A DNA stretch of 64,000 bases from Gloeocapsopsis crepidinum LEGE 06123 (GTDB lineage Bacteria > Cyanobacteriota > Cyanobacteriia > Cyanobacteriales > Chroococcidiopsidaceae): the NCBI RefSeq assembly GCF_015207655.1, contig NZ_JADEWN010000001.1, positions 1 to 64,000 on the forward strand. The letters are read 5' to 3'. The notes under the pieces are model-generated. The model searched no databases and had not been told where the DNA came from. It saw nothing but the letters and a program-made list of their open reading frames with translations. Each line of letters opens with the position of its first letter. Position 1 is the stretch's first letter. This document shows positions 52,703 through 63,229 of this stretch, in pieces. A program made the translations under genes and the position numbers.

Positions 52703-53740
52703 TCAGTCATAAAACGACTCCTTCAATCGACGGGCAAACTCTTCCCCATCCCAGTCCTCAATTACAATACGAGGAAGCTGGAAGCAGTTGGTGTGTGACC
52801 AGACAGTCTCAGCATCTGTGGAGCAGGCACAGGTAAATCCGGCTTGGCGAACAAGGGTAGCTGTCTCTGCCGTATAGTTGCCATGAGGATATGCAAAGCT
52901 ACTCACTGCATGACCTAGGTTTTCTTCTAGCTGGGCTTTGCTTTGCAGAATTTCATCTTGTTGTAAAGCCAACGGAAGTGTAGAGAGAAACGGGTGTGTC
53001 ACCGTATGAGAGCCGACTTCGATCAGTTCCCCTTGTTCTAAAGCGATCGCTTCCGCTAATGAAAGACAGCGGTGAGTTGGGCGGTTCTCTGGCTCGGTAC
53101 CAGACCATACAAGGAGATCGTCTAGTACTTTTTGGCGATCGCCTGCGCGTAAAAAGCACAGCAGTTGATACACTGAGCGATAGAGATCATGGCGCTGACT
53201 GGGAGTATCTTTGTGTTCAAACTGCCAGTAACAATGGCGCTGATATGCCTCCTCGGTATAATTAGCTGCTTCGCCTAACTTCCATTGGTAGGTATTGCCG
53301 TTAATGTTCAGACAAAGCATTTCCGGTAATGTCCCAGGTTGCAAAAGTAGCCGTTCTAGTTCGTCCCACCAAAATTCACGCTCGTTCCCCATATAGCCAC
53401 TAGTCAAGAAAACTGTTGCAGGGATGTCGTAGCGCTCTAGCAGCGGTTTGGCATTGTGGAGATTATCAGCATAACCATCGTCAAAGGTAATGCTTACTGA
53501 GCGGTGTGCAAGCTTTCCATCCTGAAGATTCTGAGTTAATTGCTGCAGCGGCATCGGGCAACCATATTTTTGCAAAACTTCAAGGTGTTCGGCAAAGTGC
53601 TGTGGAGTTACACACAGCGACCAAGGGTCCGAGTCCACTTCAGCCACGCGGTGATAAAGCAGGATGAGTCCCTCTGGCTCGAATCTGTTTTTAAGTCGTC
53701 TAGCAATCCGCCGCAATTTACTGAGTCCGCGTATCCTCAC
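52703..53740 (-). CDS. Polysaccharide deacetylase (NodB-like)
   Basis: SVSITFDDGYADNLHNAKPLLERYDIPATVFLTSGYMG; EVGSHTVTHPFLSTL. Confidence 0.93.
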   Translation of the reverse strand: MRIRGLSKLRRIARRLKNRFEPEGLILLYHRVAEVDSDPWSLCVTPQHFAEHLEVLQKYGCPMPLQQLTQNLQDGKLAHRSVSITFDDGYADNLHNAKPLLERYDIPATVFLTSGYMGNEREFWWDELERLLLQPGTLPEMLCLNINGNTYQWKLGEAANYTEEAYQRHCYWQFEHKDTPSQRHDLYRSVYQLLCFLRAGDRQKVLDDLLVWSGTEPENRPTHRCLSLAEAIALEQGELIEVGSHTVTHPFLSTLPLALQQDEILQSKAQLEENLGHAVSSFAYPHGNYTAETATLVRQAGFTCACSTDAETVWSHTNCFQLPRIVIEDWDGEEFARRLKESFYD

Positions 53741-55422
53741 GACGCCACCTCAGGTTTTAGCGCTCTGACTGTGATGATGACCTGATAATTGCGATCGCGG
53801 TAATCTAGTTCTTCCTGGTGCAGTTCCTCTGTTGCTAGCCCTTGCAGAAACGCAGTCGCCGCCAGCACATTTCCATAAGTTTCAACGTTGACTGCTATTG
53901 GAAAAACCTCCTCGAACAACCGCTGTGCTGACAGGCTGGTGAAACTCCAATACCAAGAATCACCCCACTCGTCGTTGCTGATTTGGCTGATACCTGGAAA
54001 TGTTACTAGCGCAACTCCACCTGGCTTCAGAATGCGGTAAAGCGTCTTGAGTGCTGCTGGCACATCGTAAATGAGGTGGAGCGTTTGCGTTAGGATACAG
54101 CAGTCGAAGGTATTTGAGGGAATATGGTCAGCACAGGTGAGATCGCCGAAGATGGTAGCGTCTGTGTTGGTTTCTGCCACGTGTAGTACATCACTTTTAG
54201 TAACGCGATCGCCACCAAACTTGCGAGTATAAAAGTTATCTCCGATCTCTAGTACACGCCCTTGAATATCATTGGCATGGCTGGCAAGAAAGTTCTCAAT
54301 GTAGTAGCGGTCAACCGGAAGACCTCGGTCAAAACCAAACTCTCGACTGATTGGTGTTATCCTTCGCAAGTTACCAAAGCGTACTAACCTTACTGGGGGA
54401 TAATATTTGTGGCTCTGCTGTTGAGCCCGTAACCAACGGCGGATATAGATCGGCAATGTTCGCCGCCCTATTGACTTCAAGAGTCCTTTCATTTGTGCCG
54501 CCTGATCAGTTTCAACAACTTCTTTCATATGCTTTCTAAGATGCTGAGCAAGTTCCAATAGCCGGTACAAGCGCGGATGTTGATGGGACCACAGTGCTTT
54601 TCGTAGCATCTGCCAGATCTCGTTATCCTTAACTCCTTGCGCGGACAAATACTTTGCTAGCCAATTCAAAAAAACTAGCCGGACAGAATGGTATTGTCCT
54701 GCCTTCGTCACTATAGAACTGCAAGAATCAGGGTGCAGTCGATACCTGTCCCAACACTCATTTGCCACAAATACAGATTCTTTGAGGTACACCTTCGTCA
54801 AAAAGGCTTGATCTTCGTACATCTGGTATATACCCCGAAAGTCTTCTTCAAACCCCCCTATCCGTTCCACCACCTCACGGCGTAGTAAAAGATCCGAGGG
54901 GCAAGGGGCACTAGCTTTTCCTAAGGGATAGCAGGCAGTTAGCAGTGTTGGTGGTTTAAATAAAGTGTCGGGTTGGACACCCAGATCTGGCACAAAGTCG
55001 CGTCGAATATCCTCAGGTTTCTCTGTCCAGCTGTACCAATATTGAGTAGAACCATAAACCATAGCAGCCTCAGGCTGTGAGTCTAGGATTGCTACTTGCC
55101 GTTCCAATTTGTGAGGCAACCACAGGTCATCAGCATCCAAGAAGGCAATATATTTACCTCTGGCATTGCGGATACCCAAGTTACGCGTCGCACTCATGCC
55201 ACGATTTTGATGATCATCGTGCTCTAAATAGCGCACTTCCTTTGGGTGTTGTGTTGCATAGTGCTGGGCAATGGCAGTACTACCGTCAGTTGAGCCATCA
55301 TCTACTAGTAACAGTTCCCAGTGGTCATAGGTCTGAGCGAATACGCTCTCTATGGCTTCTTGAATGAACTTCTCAGCGTTTAAGAAAATCACGATCGCAG
55401 AGACTAAAGGCTTGCTGTTCAT
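53737..55422 (-). CDS. Family 2 glycosyltransferase fused to class I SAM methyltransferase
   Basis: N-terminal half a paralog of 51638..52654; C-terminal RVLEIGDNFYTRKFGGDRVTKSDVLHV...FDCCILTQTLHLIYDVPAALKTLYRILKPGGVALVTFPG. Confidence 0.93.
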   Translation of the reverse strand: MNSKPLVSAIVIFLNAEKFIQEAIESVFAQTYDHWELLLVDDGSTDGSTAIAQHYATQHPKEVRYLEHDDHQNRGMSATRNLGIRNARGKYIAFLDADDLWLPHKLERQVAILDSQPEAAMVYGSTQYWYSWTEKPEDIRRDFVPDLGVQPDTLFKPPTLLTACYPLGKASAPCPSDLLLRREVVERIGGFEEDFRGIYQMYEDQAFLTKVYLKESVFVANECWDRYRLHPDSCSSIVTKAGQYHSVRLVFLNWLAKYLSAQGVKDNEIWQMLRKALWSHQHPRLYRLLELAQHLRKHMKEVVETDQAAQMKGLLKSIGRRTLPIYIRRWLRAQQQSHKYYPPVRLVRFGNLRRITPISREFGFDRGLPVDRYYIENFLASHANDIQGRVLEIGDNFYTRKFGGDRVTKSDVLHVAETNTDATIFGDLTCADHIPSNTFDCCILTQTLHLIYDVPAALKTLYRILKPGGVALVTFPGISQISNDEWGDSWYWSFTSLSAQRLFEEVFPIAVNVETYGNVLAATAFLQGLATEELHQEELDYRDRNYQVIITVRALKPEVAS

Positions 55423-55484
55423 TTGATTTCCCTGCTACTAACGTTCAACATGAGCTGTAGAATCTCCCAGAGGATATAAAGTGC

Positions 55485-56720
55485 TCATGAGCATTGCCTC
55501 CGAATTTGTTCAATACGTGCTAAGGAGCGGGAATATTCTCCCAAAAGCCCAACAACACCCCCCCACAGTTCTGCTACAACTATGTCTGGGGGCAAGATAT
55601 AACGACCTATCAAACTTTTCAGCAGGCGGCGCAACTGATCCTTGAACCACCAGCCAACGATACGGCGCAGCTTGGAGCGTTGGGATGGATCGCTTTGATA
55701 AGACTTGACTACAAAAGCCATAAAGCCCATACCCCAACTTTGACAATATTGGTGACGCAGTTTTTTATATTCCTGACGATGTTGGTGAAACACTAAATAT
55801 TGTGGTTCATATACCAGTGGGTAGCCTGCCCGAATTACTCGATAAAAAATATCCAAGTCACCGCCGCCTGGAAGAGAAGCTCCTGTATCAAGAGCCTCAT
55901 CAAAGCCACCTAATTTCTGTAAAACCTCTCGGCGAAATGCCATGTTACATCCATTTCCGAACATTCCAGCTCCGCAAGGGTACATATAATAGTCAGGTAA
56001 GGTTTGTCCATAACGGATTTTCTCAAAACCATTACGAAAGCCTCCATTTTGTTCTGCTAGAATCTGCGCTTTTGTGGTCAATTCGGAAGCTAAAACTTGT
56101 CCTGTGAAAGCCGCTGCATCTGGATTTTCTACCCATGCTTCCATCAGTCCATCCAGCCATCTCCGGTCTACCGTTACATCATCATCAACAAAGGCTAAAA
56201 TTTCGCCAGTTGCTTCGTGTAAAGCCCGATTGCGAGCAAAGTCTAAACCAGGTTTAGGTTCTCGAACGTAGCGCACGCTTGGCAGTGAGGCAACCAATTC
56301 TTGGGTTTGTTCATTGGTAGGAGCATTATCAATAACTAATATTTCAAAGCAATAAGAAGCTCTTGATACAGGCTGTTTTAAGTTCAGCAAAGATTTTAAG
56401 CAGCGAGCCAGGTTTTTAGGACGATCCTTAGTACAGATAGCAACCGTTAGTGAGGGCAAATGAGTCGCAGTCGCAGGAGAAACTAGTTCTTCTCGGATAC
56501 TTTCCTGAAGTAGTTTTGTTCCGACTTCTCGGCTGATTAATTGAGCTAATTCTTCAGGGGTGAGCACACTTTTTGCTGGTAGTGCTTTCATCAAAAAGCC
56601 AATTAGTCTATCTTTGCGCCGCAGGATCAAAGCAATACCTGTATCGCTCTCAGGAACACAGATGATAGGTAGAGGTTGTGTAACTTCGATTTCAGTAATG
56701 GTATAGGGCATAAGAGACAC
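55485..56720 (-). CDS. Family 2 glycosyltransferase (paralog of 49303..50640)
   Basis: LTVAICTKDRPKNLARCLKSLLNL, ILVIDNAPTNEQTQELVA, EILAFVDDDVTVDRRWLDGL. Confidence 0.92.
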   Translation of the reverse strand: MSLMPYTITEIEVTQPLPIICVPESDTGIALILRRKDRLIGFLMKALPAKSVLTPEELAQLISREVGTKLLQESIREELVSPATATHLPSLTVAICTKDRPKNLARCLKSLLNLKQPVSRASYCFEILVIDNAPTNEQTQELVASLPSVRYVREPKPGLDFARNRALHEATGEILAFVDDDVTVDRRWLDGLMEAWVENPDAAAFTGQVLASELTTKAQILAEQNGGFRNGFEKIRYGQTLPDYYMYPCGAGMFGNGCNMAFRREVLQKLGGFDEALDTGASLPGGGDLDIFYRVIRAGYPLVYEPQYLVFHQHRQEYKKLRHQYCQSWGMGFMAFVVKSYQSDPSQRSKLRRIVGWWFKDQLRRLLKSLIGRYILPPDIVVAELWGGVVGLLGEYSRSLARIEQIRRQCS

Positions 56721-56728
56721 ACTTGGTC

Positions 56729-58522
56729 TTAAGTCAGTACACTGCGGTATTGCAGGTGGTAGAGTTTGGCAAACATGCCATTGAGTTTTAACAAATGCTG
56801 TAAGCTACCTTGTTCGACGACTCGTCCCTCCTCGATCACCACAATCTGATCGGCTTGTTCTATCGTCGATAAGCGATGAGCGATCGCAATTACTGTACGA
56901 TCTTGACTAAAGGTGTTGATTGCCTTCTGGATGAGGTGCTCCGAGACACTATCAAGCGCATTAGTAGCTTCATCCAGAATCAGAATTTCTGGATTGCGTA
57001 AAATGGCACGTGCTAAGGCAATACGCTGTCGCTGTCCGCCTGAAAGGCGAATCCCCTGATCGCCTACTTGAGTATCGTAACCTTGAGGTAGATTGCTGAT
57101 AAATTCCTGGGCATGGGCTTGTCTAGCTGCTGCTATAATTTCGTCTTCTGTCGCCTCTAATCGACCATAAGTGATGTTCTCCCGCACAGTTGTATTGAAA
57201 ATATGGATATCCTGACTGACAATAGCAATGCGACTACGCCAGTCAGCAAGATGAAGCTGACGCAACGGGCAATCATCTACATAAATCTCTCCCTCCGTAA
57301 TGTCATAAAAACGGCAGATTAGGTTAATCAGTGTGGATTTACCCGCACCTGAAGAACCCACTAAGGCAGTAGTTTTAGCTCGTGGAATTTGGATGGAAAC
57401 GTTACGCAATGCAGGTTTATCCAGGGGGTTGTAGCGAAAGGAAACAGATTCAAAATAAATGGCTTGCTTCAGACCTTTGAAGGAAGTTCGACCAGAGCGA
57501 ATATATGGTTTATCTGAACAGTCTAGAAAGGACATGACATCCTCTACAGAAGGTATCAAAGCATTCAGATTAACTCGGGCACTATCTAACTGCTTCACCT
57601 TGGGTTGCAGACGGTAAAGAATAAAGATAAAAGTTAATAAAGTTGGTAGGGTAGCTCGGTCTTGAAGAAGCGCGATGACTAGAATGCACAACAGTAGAGC
57701 AGCAGAGAGAACTTCAGACAGCGGTTCTATAGTCGCGTAGAGCTGATCGAGCTTCATAGAAGTATTACGCACCTGCGCTGATGCTTGGTCAAAACGCTTC
57801 TGCTCGTAAGATTCTTGACCAAAAGCCCGAATGAGCCTCATACCATAAAACCCTTCAAGCATTCGGTTGGCAAGATGATCATTCGCTTGTACTGCCTGTT
57901 TCCCCAGCTGCTTTGCTTGGCGTGACACTTGCTGAATACTGAACGAAATTAATATCAAGGCTACTGCAACCAACAACGTTAGTTGCCAAGAGACAAGCAG
58001 TAACAGCATGACAAAAACAAAGACTGTACAAGCACTAATAATGAGGTCAACCAAGACTGACAGGGCATCACAGGCTCGCCAGGTTTCGGTAGCTAGTGTG
58101 TTCAGCAGTTTACCTGATTGATGAGAGTCTAAAAAGCCATAACTTACGTTCAGTAGTTGCTTAAAAACACTGGAGCGTAATCGATAACTGATGTGTGAGT
58201 AGAGCCAAGAAAAGAGAATCGCATTGCTGTAGGAAAGGCAATTCTTGAGAAGAACACTACCGAATATGCATAAGGGAATAATTAAAAGACGATGATTGGA
58301 TGGAACGTAAATAAATAATTGATTGAGAAAATTTAATAATAAATTGCTGCTGACTGATTGAGAAGTTGTTTGCTCCAAACTTTGAAGAAAAGGGATAAAT
58401 AAACTAATTCCCAATCCTTCCGACAGAGAAGACAATAACCCTAAGATGATAATTAGTGGAATTACCCAAGGATAAGGCTTGAGTAGCGGTAGTAGTTGCC
58501 TAATTGTCTGTGCCTCTTTCAT
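56729..58522 (-). CDS. ABC exporter, TM + ATPase (MsbA/HepA-like)
   Basis: TTALVGSSGAGKSTLINLICRFYD, IRLSGGQRQRIALARAILRNPEILILDEATNALD. Confidence 0.94.
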   Translation of the reverse strand: MKEAQTIRQLLPLLKPYPWVIPLIIILGLLSSLSEGLGISLFIPFLQSLEQTTSQSVSSNLLLNFLNQLFIYVPSNHRLLIIPLCIFGSVLLKNCLSYSNAILFSWLYSHISYRLRSSVFKQLLNVSYGFLDSHQSGKLLNTLATETWRACDALSVLVDLIISACTVFVFVMLLLLVSWQLTLLVAVALILISFSIQQVSRQAKQLGKQAVQANDHLANRMLEGFYGMRLIRAFGQESYEQKRFDQASAQVRNTSMKLDQLYATIEPLSEVLSAALLLCILVIALLQDRATLPTLLTFIFILYRLQPKVKQLDSARVNLNALIPSVEDVMSFLDCSDKPYIRSGRTSFKGLKQAIYFESVSFRYNPLDKPALRNVSIQIPRAKTTALVGSSGAGKSTLINLICRFYDITEGEIYVDDCPLRQLHLADWRSRIAIVSQDIHIFNTTVRENITYGRLEATEDEIIAAARQAHAQEFISNLPQGYDTQVGDQGIRLSGGQRQRIALARAILRNPEILILDEATNALDSVSEHLIQKAINTFSQDRTVIAIAHRLSTIEQADQIVVIEEGRVVEQGSLQHLLKLNGMFAKLYHLQYRSVLT

Positions 58523-59195
58523 TGAGAATAACCTTCCATATAAGTTGGAAGGAAATTAATCTGTTTCACTATATACAAATGGTGATTAGCAACTCAGATA
58601 TCTTTGCTAACTGAAAGTATTGAGCTTGTTATATTATAAAATTTGCTTTTACGTATCTCTTGAGAGCTTATAGCTGGTAGTAATTCTTAACCTCTGTTAG
58701 GTACAAGGAAGCCACACATTCTGATGAAATTTCGCCAATGATGTTGCAGATGCTTACCTATAAGAGACTTGGCAACTTGCTCACTTCTCTCGGGGCTATC
58801 ACTGTGAAAATACTTAATTTTTTTCAGTCTTCATAACTGTTTTTTAGCTTTATTCATTTTTCTTTAACTTCGCCTACTTTAGTTAAGTATGCAAATGACC
58901 TGTTTGCGATCGTGTATATGAATAGGTATAAGTTGTGATCTCAGTACATTACAAAAACTCACAAAAGTAGATTTGCAAGACCAATCATTAATGGATCATT
59001 ACTTATTTAGCACTACCCACAGCCAGGTCATAGCAACACTACCGTAAAATCACTCAACTAAAATTCACCTGTGCAGAATTTACTGAATTATACTGAAGTA
59101 CTTCAAGTGACAACGAAAATATAATTTAATCACTAGTTCACAAAAGCTAGTTTTTGTGAACATACCCTAGTTGATTTCAGGCAATTTCAGAAATT

Positions 59196-60347
59196 ATGTA
59201 CATTATTTGTTGGACAGGAATAAAGAAGCTTCTACTGCCTAGCAAAACTGCACTTGTTCTGAGTATGGCGGTTGGTATTGGTGTTGGAAATTATTCAACA
59301 ATAGCTGCTAATAAAACTGCTAACTTTAACCGCAATAGCGGTACTAGTGATAATACCATCCTTGCTACGAATAAACTACGTCCTACACGAGATAAGTGGT
59401 TGTGGCCTTTTGCATCCACATCTCCTTGGAACATGCCTATTGGCTCAAACGCACGCTACGTGCCAGCAAACATTCAAAAGGCAGAATGGGCGGTGGCGGA
59501 TGTGGAGTACTTTTACAAGATCCAAGCAAACGATCCCTTAAGGTCAGTCTATGTCCCTGGTGCTTGGGGATCTGGACGCTGCACAGGCACTATTTCTCAA
59601 GGAAAGCTACCGGTTCCTGATAATCTAATTGTTCCAGATGCTGGCAAATACAGTACGCCTAACAATCCTGCTGCTTTCCTCTTGCCTGATGGGAAAACGC
59701 TCGTACAGCTCAACCCACTTACACGTTGTACTGCGGGAGGAAATGTGTACGGATGGCGCACTGAGGACGTCAGTATATACGGAGATGGGTTACGTGGAGG
59801 TCGCGGAGGATCTGGTCTTTCAAGTATCGGTGGCTCAATTCGTCTAGGCGAACTCACGGGTACTAAACCTATTCGTCATGCATTGAAAATAAACCTTTGG
59901 GCAAACAAATACTTACACTATTCCTCATCTAATCCAGGATATCGCTGGCCTGCAGATCGTGCCGATGGCTACGCGGCTGAACACTACAAAGGTACTAATC
60001 CTAAACTTGTGATGGGGACACTGCTAGCGATCCCACCAAATGTGACAAAAGCGAGCCTTGGTCTTCAAACACCAGCTGGACGAAAACTTTTCCACGCACT
60101 GCAAAATTATGGGGGTTACGTTGTCGATGATTCTGCTGGGGACGCACACTACTTATCAGTAGAAAACGGAGTCTTGGAAGAGTTCCGTGCTACCTACAGC
60201 TATGACTTTGGTGGCACAAGCGGTATTTTTTACAACGACCTTATGAAGCTATTCAGAGCGCTTCATATTGTTGAGAACAACGGACCGAACAGTGTCGGCG
60301 GTGGTGGTACGCCACGAGTTCGTATGGCACCGCCAATTGGAAACTGA
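59196..60347 (+). CDS. Secreted protein of unknown function
   Basis: N-terminal signal-like LLLPSKTALVLSMAVGIGVGNYSTIAA; conserved-looking WPFASTSPWNMPIGSNARYVPA, RHALKINLWANKYL, YRWPADRADGYA, GGYVVDDSAGDAHYLSVENG. Confidence 0.75.
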   Translation: MYIICWTGIKKLLLPSKTALVLSMAVGIGVGNYSTIAANKTANFNRNSGTSDNTILATNKLRPTRDKWLWPFASTSPWNMPIGSNARYVPANIQKAEWAVADVEYFYKIQANDPLRSVYVPGAWGSGRCTGTISQGKLPVPDNLIVPDAGKYSTPNNPAAFLLPDGKTLVQLNPLTRCTAGGNVYGWRTEDVSIYGDGLRGGRGGSGLSSIGGSIRLGELTGTKPIRHALKINLWANKYLHYSSSNPGYRWPADRADGYAAEHYKGTNPKLVMGTLLAIPPNVTKASLGLQTPAGRKLFHALQNYGGYVVDDSAGDAHYLSVENGVLEEFRATYSYDFGGTSGIFYNDLMKLFRALHIVENNGPNSVGGGGTPRVRMAPPIGN

Positions 60348-60802
60348 AGCGCGTAAGATGACTAGGACGAGTATTAAAGGGTAGGCTTTGCCTATATCCC
60401 TACCTTAAAAATATAACTTTACAGCTGATAAGCTTGAGTAAAAAATAGATAAATTTTTCTGATAATGATTTTTAAAATTAAGCCTTGAGTATAGACTTCT
60501 AGCAGAATCGAAGGTTATATGCAGATTGCCTTCAATATTTTCCTCACTGCCAATCTCAGACTATCAAAATTACTTTTATACTTCAAATATTGTTTGCTAA
60601 ATACTCATAATTTGACACGCATTTAGATTAGAATTTTTGAAGCTTAAACTTTTGATAAAAAGGCTTTCGAGCGAGAAAAATAAATACATAACTGCTTAGC
60701 CCTATGCAAGTCTCTAGCACTTGAGATATTAATGCTTTAGAGAACCAACTTTAAACGCGCGATTAATCACAGTTAGCATACTCTTACTTTAAATCATACT
60801 CT

Positions 60803-61747
60803 CTAATTTAAATTCGTAAGGACACTATACACAAGTTGGGTTTTGAGGTAAAGCTTTTTCACATACATTTTTATTAGCATAATGAGTTGCTGCCTCAAGA
60901 AATAGTTCATATCTAATATAAAAATTCTTACCTGAAAAATGATAGAGCATTTACAAGCCATTTCGTGTTTGAATATAAAATTTCTTTTGGACATCTTTAT
61001 AGCATAATATCCGTTTGAGTTTTTACATTCAGGGCTATTTACATCAGGAAAATTACTTTGCCAATCTTTCCACCATAGTTTAAGGGCGTATGGAGGTTTT
61101 TCTTGCAAAATCATTTTTACATCTTGATTATTTGTTATCATCATCATTCTATTGTGACGAGCCAATGAGTGAGCTTGACCTTTTAACTCACTATACAAGT
61201 GAGGTGCAAGTTTCCATTTGTTCTTAAATTCAACATCAGATTCAAATAATTTTCTAAATAGTCCATCAAACCAAAAATAACTATCGGCTTCAGTTCTATT
61301 TCTCCAATATTCATCGCATGCACTTTTCCATTTACTTATCATTAAAGAATTTTTTTCAGATATAATTAACCAAATAGCTGGTCCGTTTTTGCCACTCATT
61401 CCAGCACCATGACCGTGATACATCCATAAGCCTGCAGGCTTTACGGCTTCTTCTACCCATGTACTTAATGGTTGCATGCATAGCATAGTGGCATCAGCCC
61501 AAACGCCACCATAATTTTTTAATAAGCTTAGCCGAATAATATCAGCTTTATGTTGAGGACTTATGTTTTTACTTTTATCATATATGTAGTCTATATCATT
61601 AACATATTTATGAATGTTGTCTAATGTAACGTGTTTAATATTCCATTGCGGATTATTTATCTCCCATGATTCTGCAACTTGTTCAACTAACCAAGGCACA
61701 TTCTCCCATCCTTGTAACCAAAGTAGCCATATAGTTTTATTTAACAT
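60803..61747 (-). CDS. Capsular polysaccharide synthesis/GT32-like glycosyltransferase
   Basis: KTIWLLWLQGWENVPWLVEQVAESWEINNPQWNIKHVT, ADIIRLSLLKNYGGVWADATMLCMQPL. Confidence 0.88.
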   Translation of the reverse strand: MLNKTIWLLWLQGWENVPWLVEQVAESWEINNPQWNIKHVTLDNIHKYVNDIDYIYDKSKNISPQHKADIIRLSLLKNYGGVWADATMLCMQPLSTWVEEAVKPAGLWMYHGHGAGMSGKNGPAIWLIISEKNSLMISKWKSACDEYWRNRTEADSYFWFDGLFRKLFESDVEFKNKWKLAPHLYSELKGQAHSLARHNRMMMITNNQDVKMILQEKPPYALKLWWKDWQSNFPDVNSPECKNSNGYYAIKMSKRNFIFKHEMACKCSIIFQVRIFILDMNYFLRQQLIMLIKMYVKKLYLKTQLVYSVLTNLN

Positions 61748-61928
61748 ATTTCAAAATTATGAAACTATACTTTTTAAAATTATCTCATGAAGATGCAATG
61801 CCCTAATCTATATATCCAGATTCTCGGGTAGATTGTCGAAATAGCTAGTTTTGCTGCTAAATTTCCTATGTAACTGTTTGAGAGGATTTGATGCCAGTAT
61901 TTTTTAATTTAAATTGTCAAAATTGTAA

Positions 61929-63212
61929 TTAATCCAAGGCTTTAAAAGTATTTTGAGTTGCCCAGGTACTAAACAGCAAAGTTAGTATTTGACAAACTAA
62001 TACCGTTATTGCTACCGATAATACTCCCCCTCTTACAGCCAGTAATAAGGTAGAGGCAAAAACTATGGTGTAGATGATATTCCACTGCAATGTAAGTTTA
62101 ATTTTTCCTACTGAATTTAGTAGTTGGTAAGTTGCCAAAGTAAATGCTAGAGGAATTGCCGATAGACAAATAATCATTAAAATTGGAATAGCTGAGTTCC
62201 ATTTGGAGCCAAATACAATTGGTACATACAGTGGTGCTAAGCTAGACTGCAGTAGTACTAAAGGCACAATAATCATTGCTATGGTTTTAAAGCTACTAAA
62301 ACAGCGTTCTCTAAGCTTCTTCAAGTTATCTCTAACTTCACACAAATAAGGAAATAATGCTGAAATAATAGCATTAACAACATTCTGGCTTATGCCTAAT
62401 CCAGCACTAAAGGCAAAAAAGTATATACCAAGAGCTTCAATACTTAAAAAGCGTCCAACGATCAGGTAGTCTAAATTTAGTCTGATTTTATCAAGTAATT
62501 CGATGCCCAGCATACTGCTACCAAAACTGGTAATATCGCGCCACTGCTCAATTGTAAAAGCTTTTGAAGGTCGCCAAGAATGATTGCGGTATGTAATGAA
62601 AATCCATACTGGTGTAGATAAAACCATTGCCCAGACAACTGCCCATACTCCACAACCTAACAAAGCAAGACAGACGATAATAAGATTACTAATAATTGAC
62701 TGAGTAGCAGTACATATAGCAATAATTTTGAGTCGATTTTCCCGTTGAACCAGGGCAGACTGCACCATGAATATAGGAAACATCAAATACATCAAACTAA
62801 GAACACAAATGGGAAAAATTAATTGGCGCTCCTCATAAAATAATGCAACTGGATAAGCTAAAAGACACTGAACTATAACTAGTGCTATGCAAAACAGCCA
62901 GTTAAGCCAATAAGCAGTTTGGCATATTGATTCTAGTTGTGGTTCCTCAGCTTGAATAATCTTAGCCCCAATTCCAGCTCTGAGACTAAAGACATCTGCA
63001 AAGCTGTGAACAGTGTAAATGATAGCTACTAGACCATAATCATGGGGGTCGAACAAGCGAGCAAGTGTAACTGTTGTACCAAGGCGAAATATACGATTTA
63101 CCAATTCAGCTATTCCAAGCCAACCGATGTTGCGTGTGAACTGCCCTGTAAATCGCTGTTTTAATTTAAGAGATATCATCCTAGACTTATTAGTCAAATA
63201 AACTTTTGGCAA
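61929..63212 (-). CDS. Lipopolysaccharide/polysaccharide flippase (Wzx/RfbX-like)
   Basis: IGWLGIAELVNRIFRLGTTVTLARLFDPHDYGLVAIIYTV and multi-span hydrophobic topology. Confidence 0.93.
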   Translation of the reverse strand: MPKVYLTNKSRMISLKLKQRFTGQFTRNIGWLGIAELVNRIFRLGTTVTLARLFDPHDYGLVAIIYTVHSFADVFSLRAGIGAKIIQAEEPQLESICQTAYWLNWLFCIALVIVQCLLAYPVALFYEERQLIFPICVLSLMYLMFPIFMVQSALVQRENRLKIIAICTATQSIISNLIIVCLALLGCGVWAVVWAMVLSTPVWIFITYRNHSWRPSKAFTIEQWRDITSFGSSMLGIELLDKIRLNLDYLIVGRFLSIEALGIYFFAFSAGLGISQNVVNAIISALFPYLCEVRDNLKKLRERCFSSFKTIAMIIVPLVLLQSSLAPLYVPIVFGSKWNSAIPILMIICLSAIPLAFTLATYQLLNSVGKIKLTLQWNIIYTIVFASTLLLAVRGGVLSVAITVLVCQILTLLFSTWATQNTFKALD

Positions 63213-63229
63213 GATGAATCCTGGTAGTT

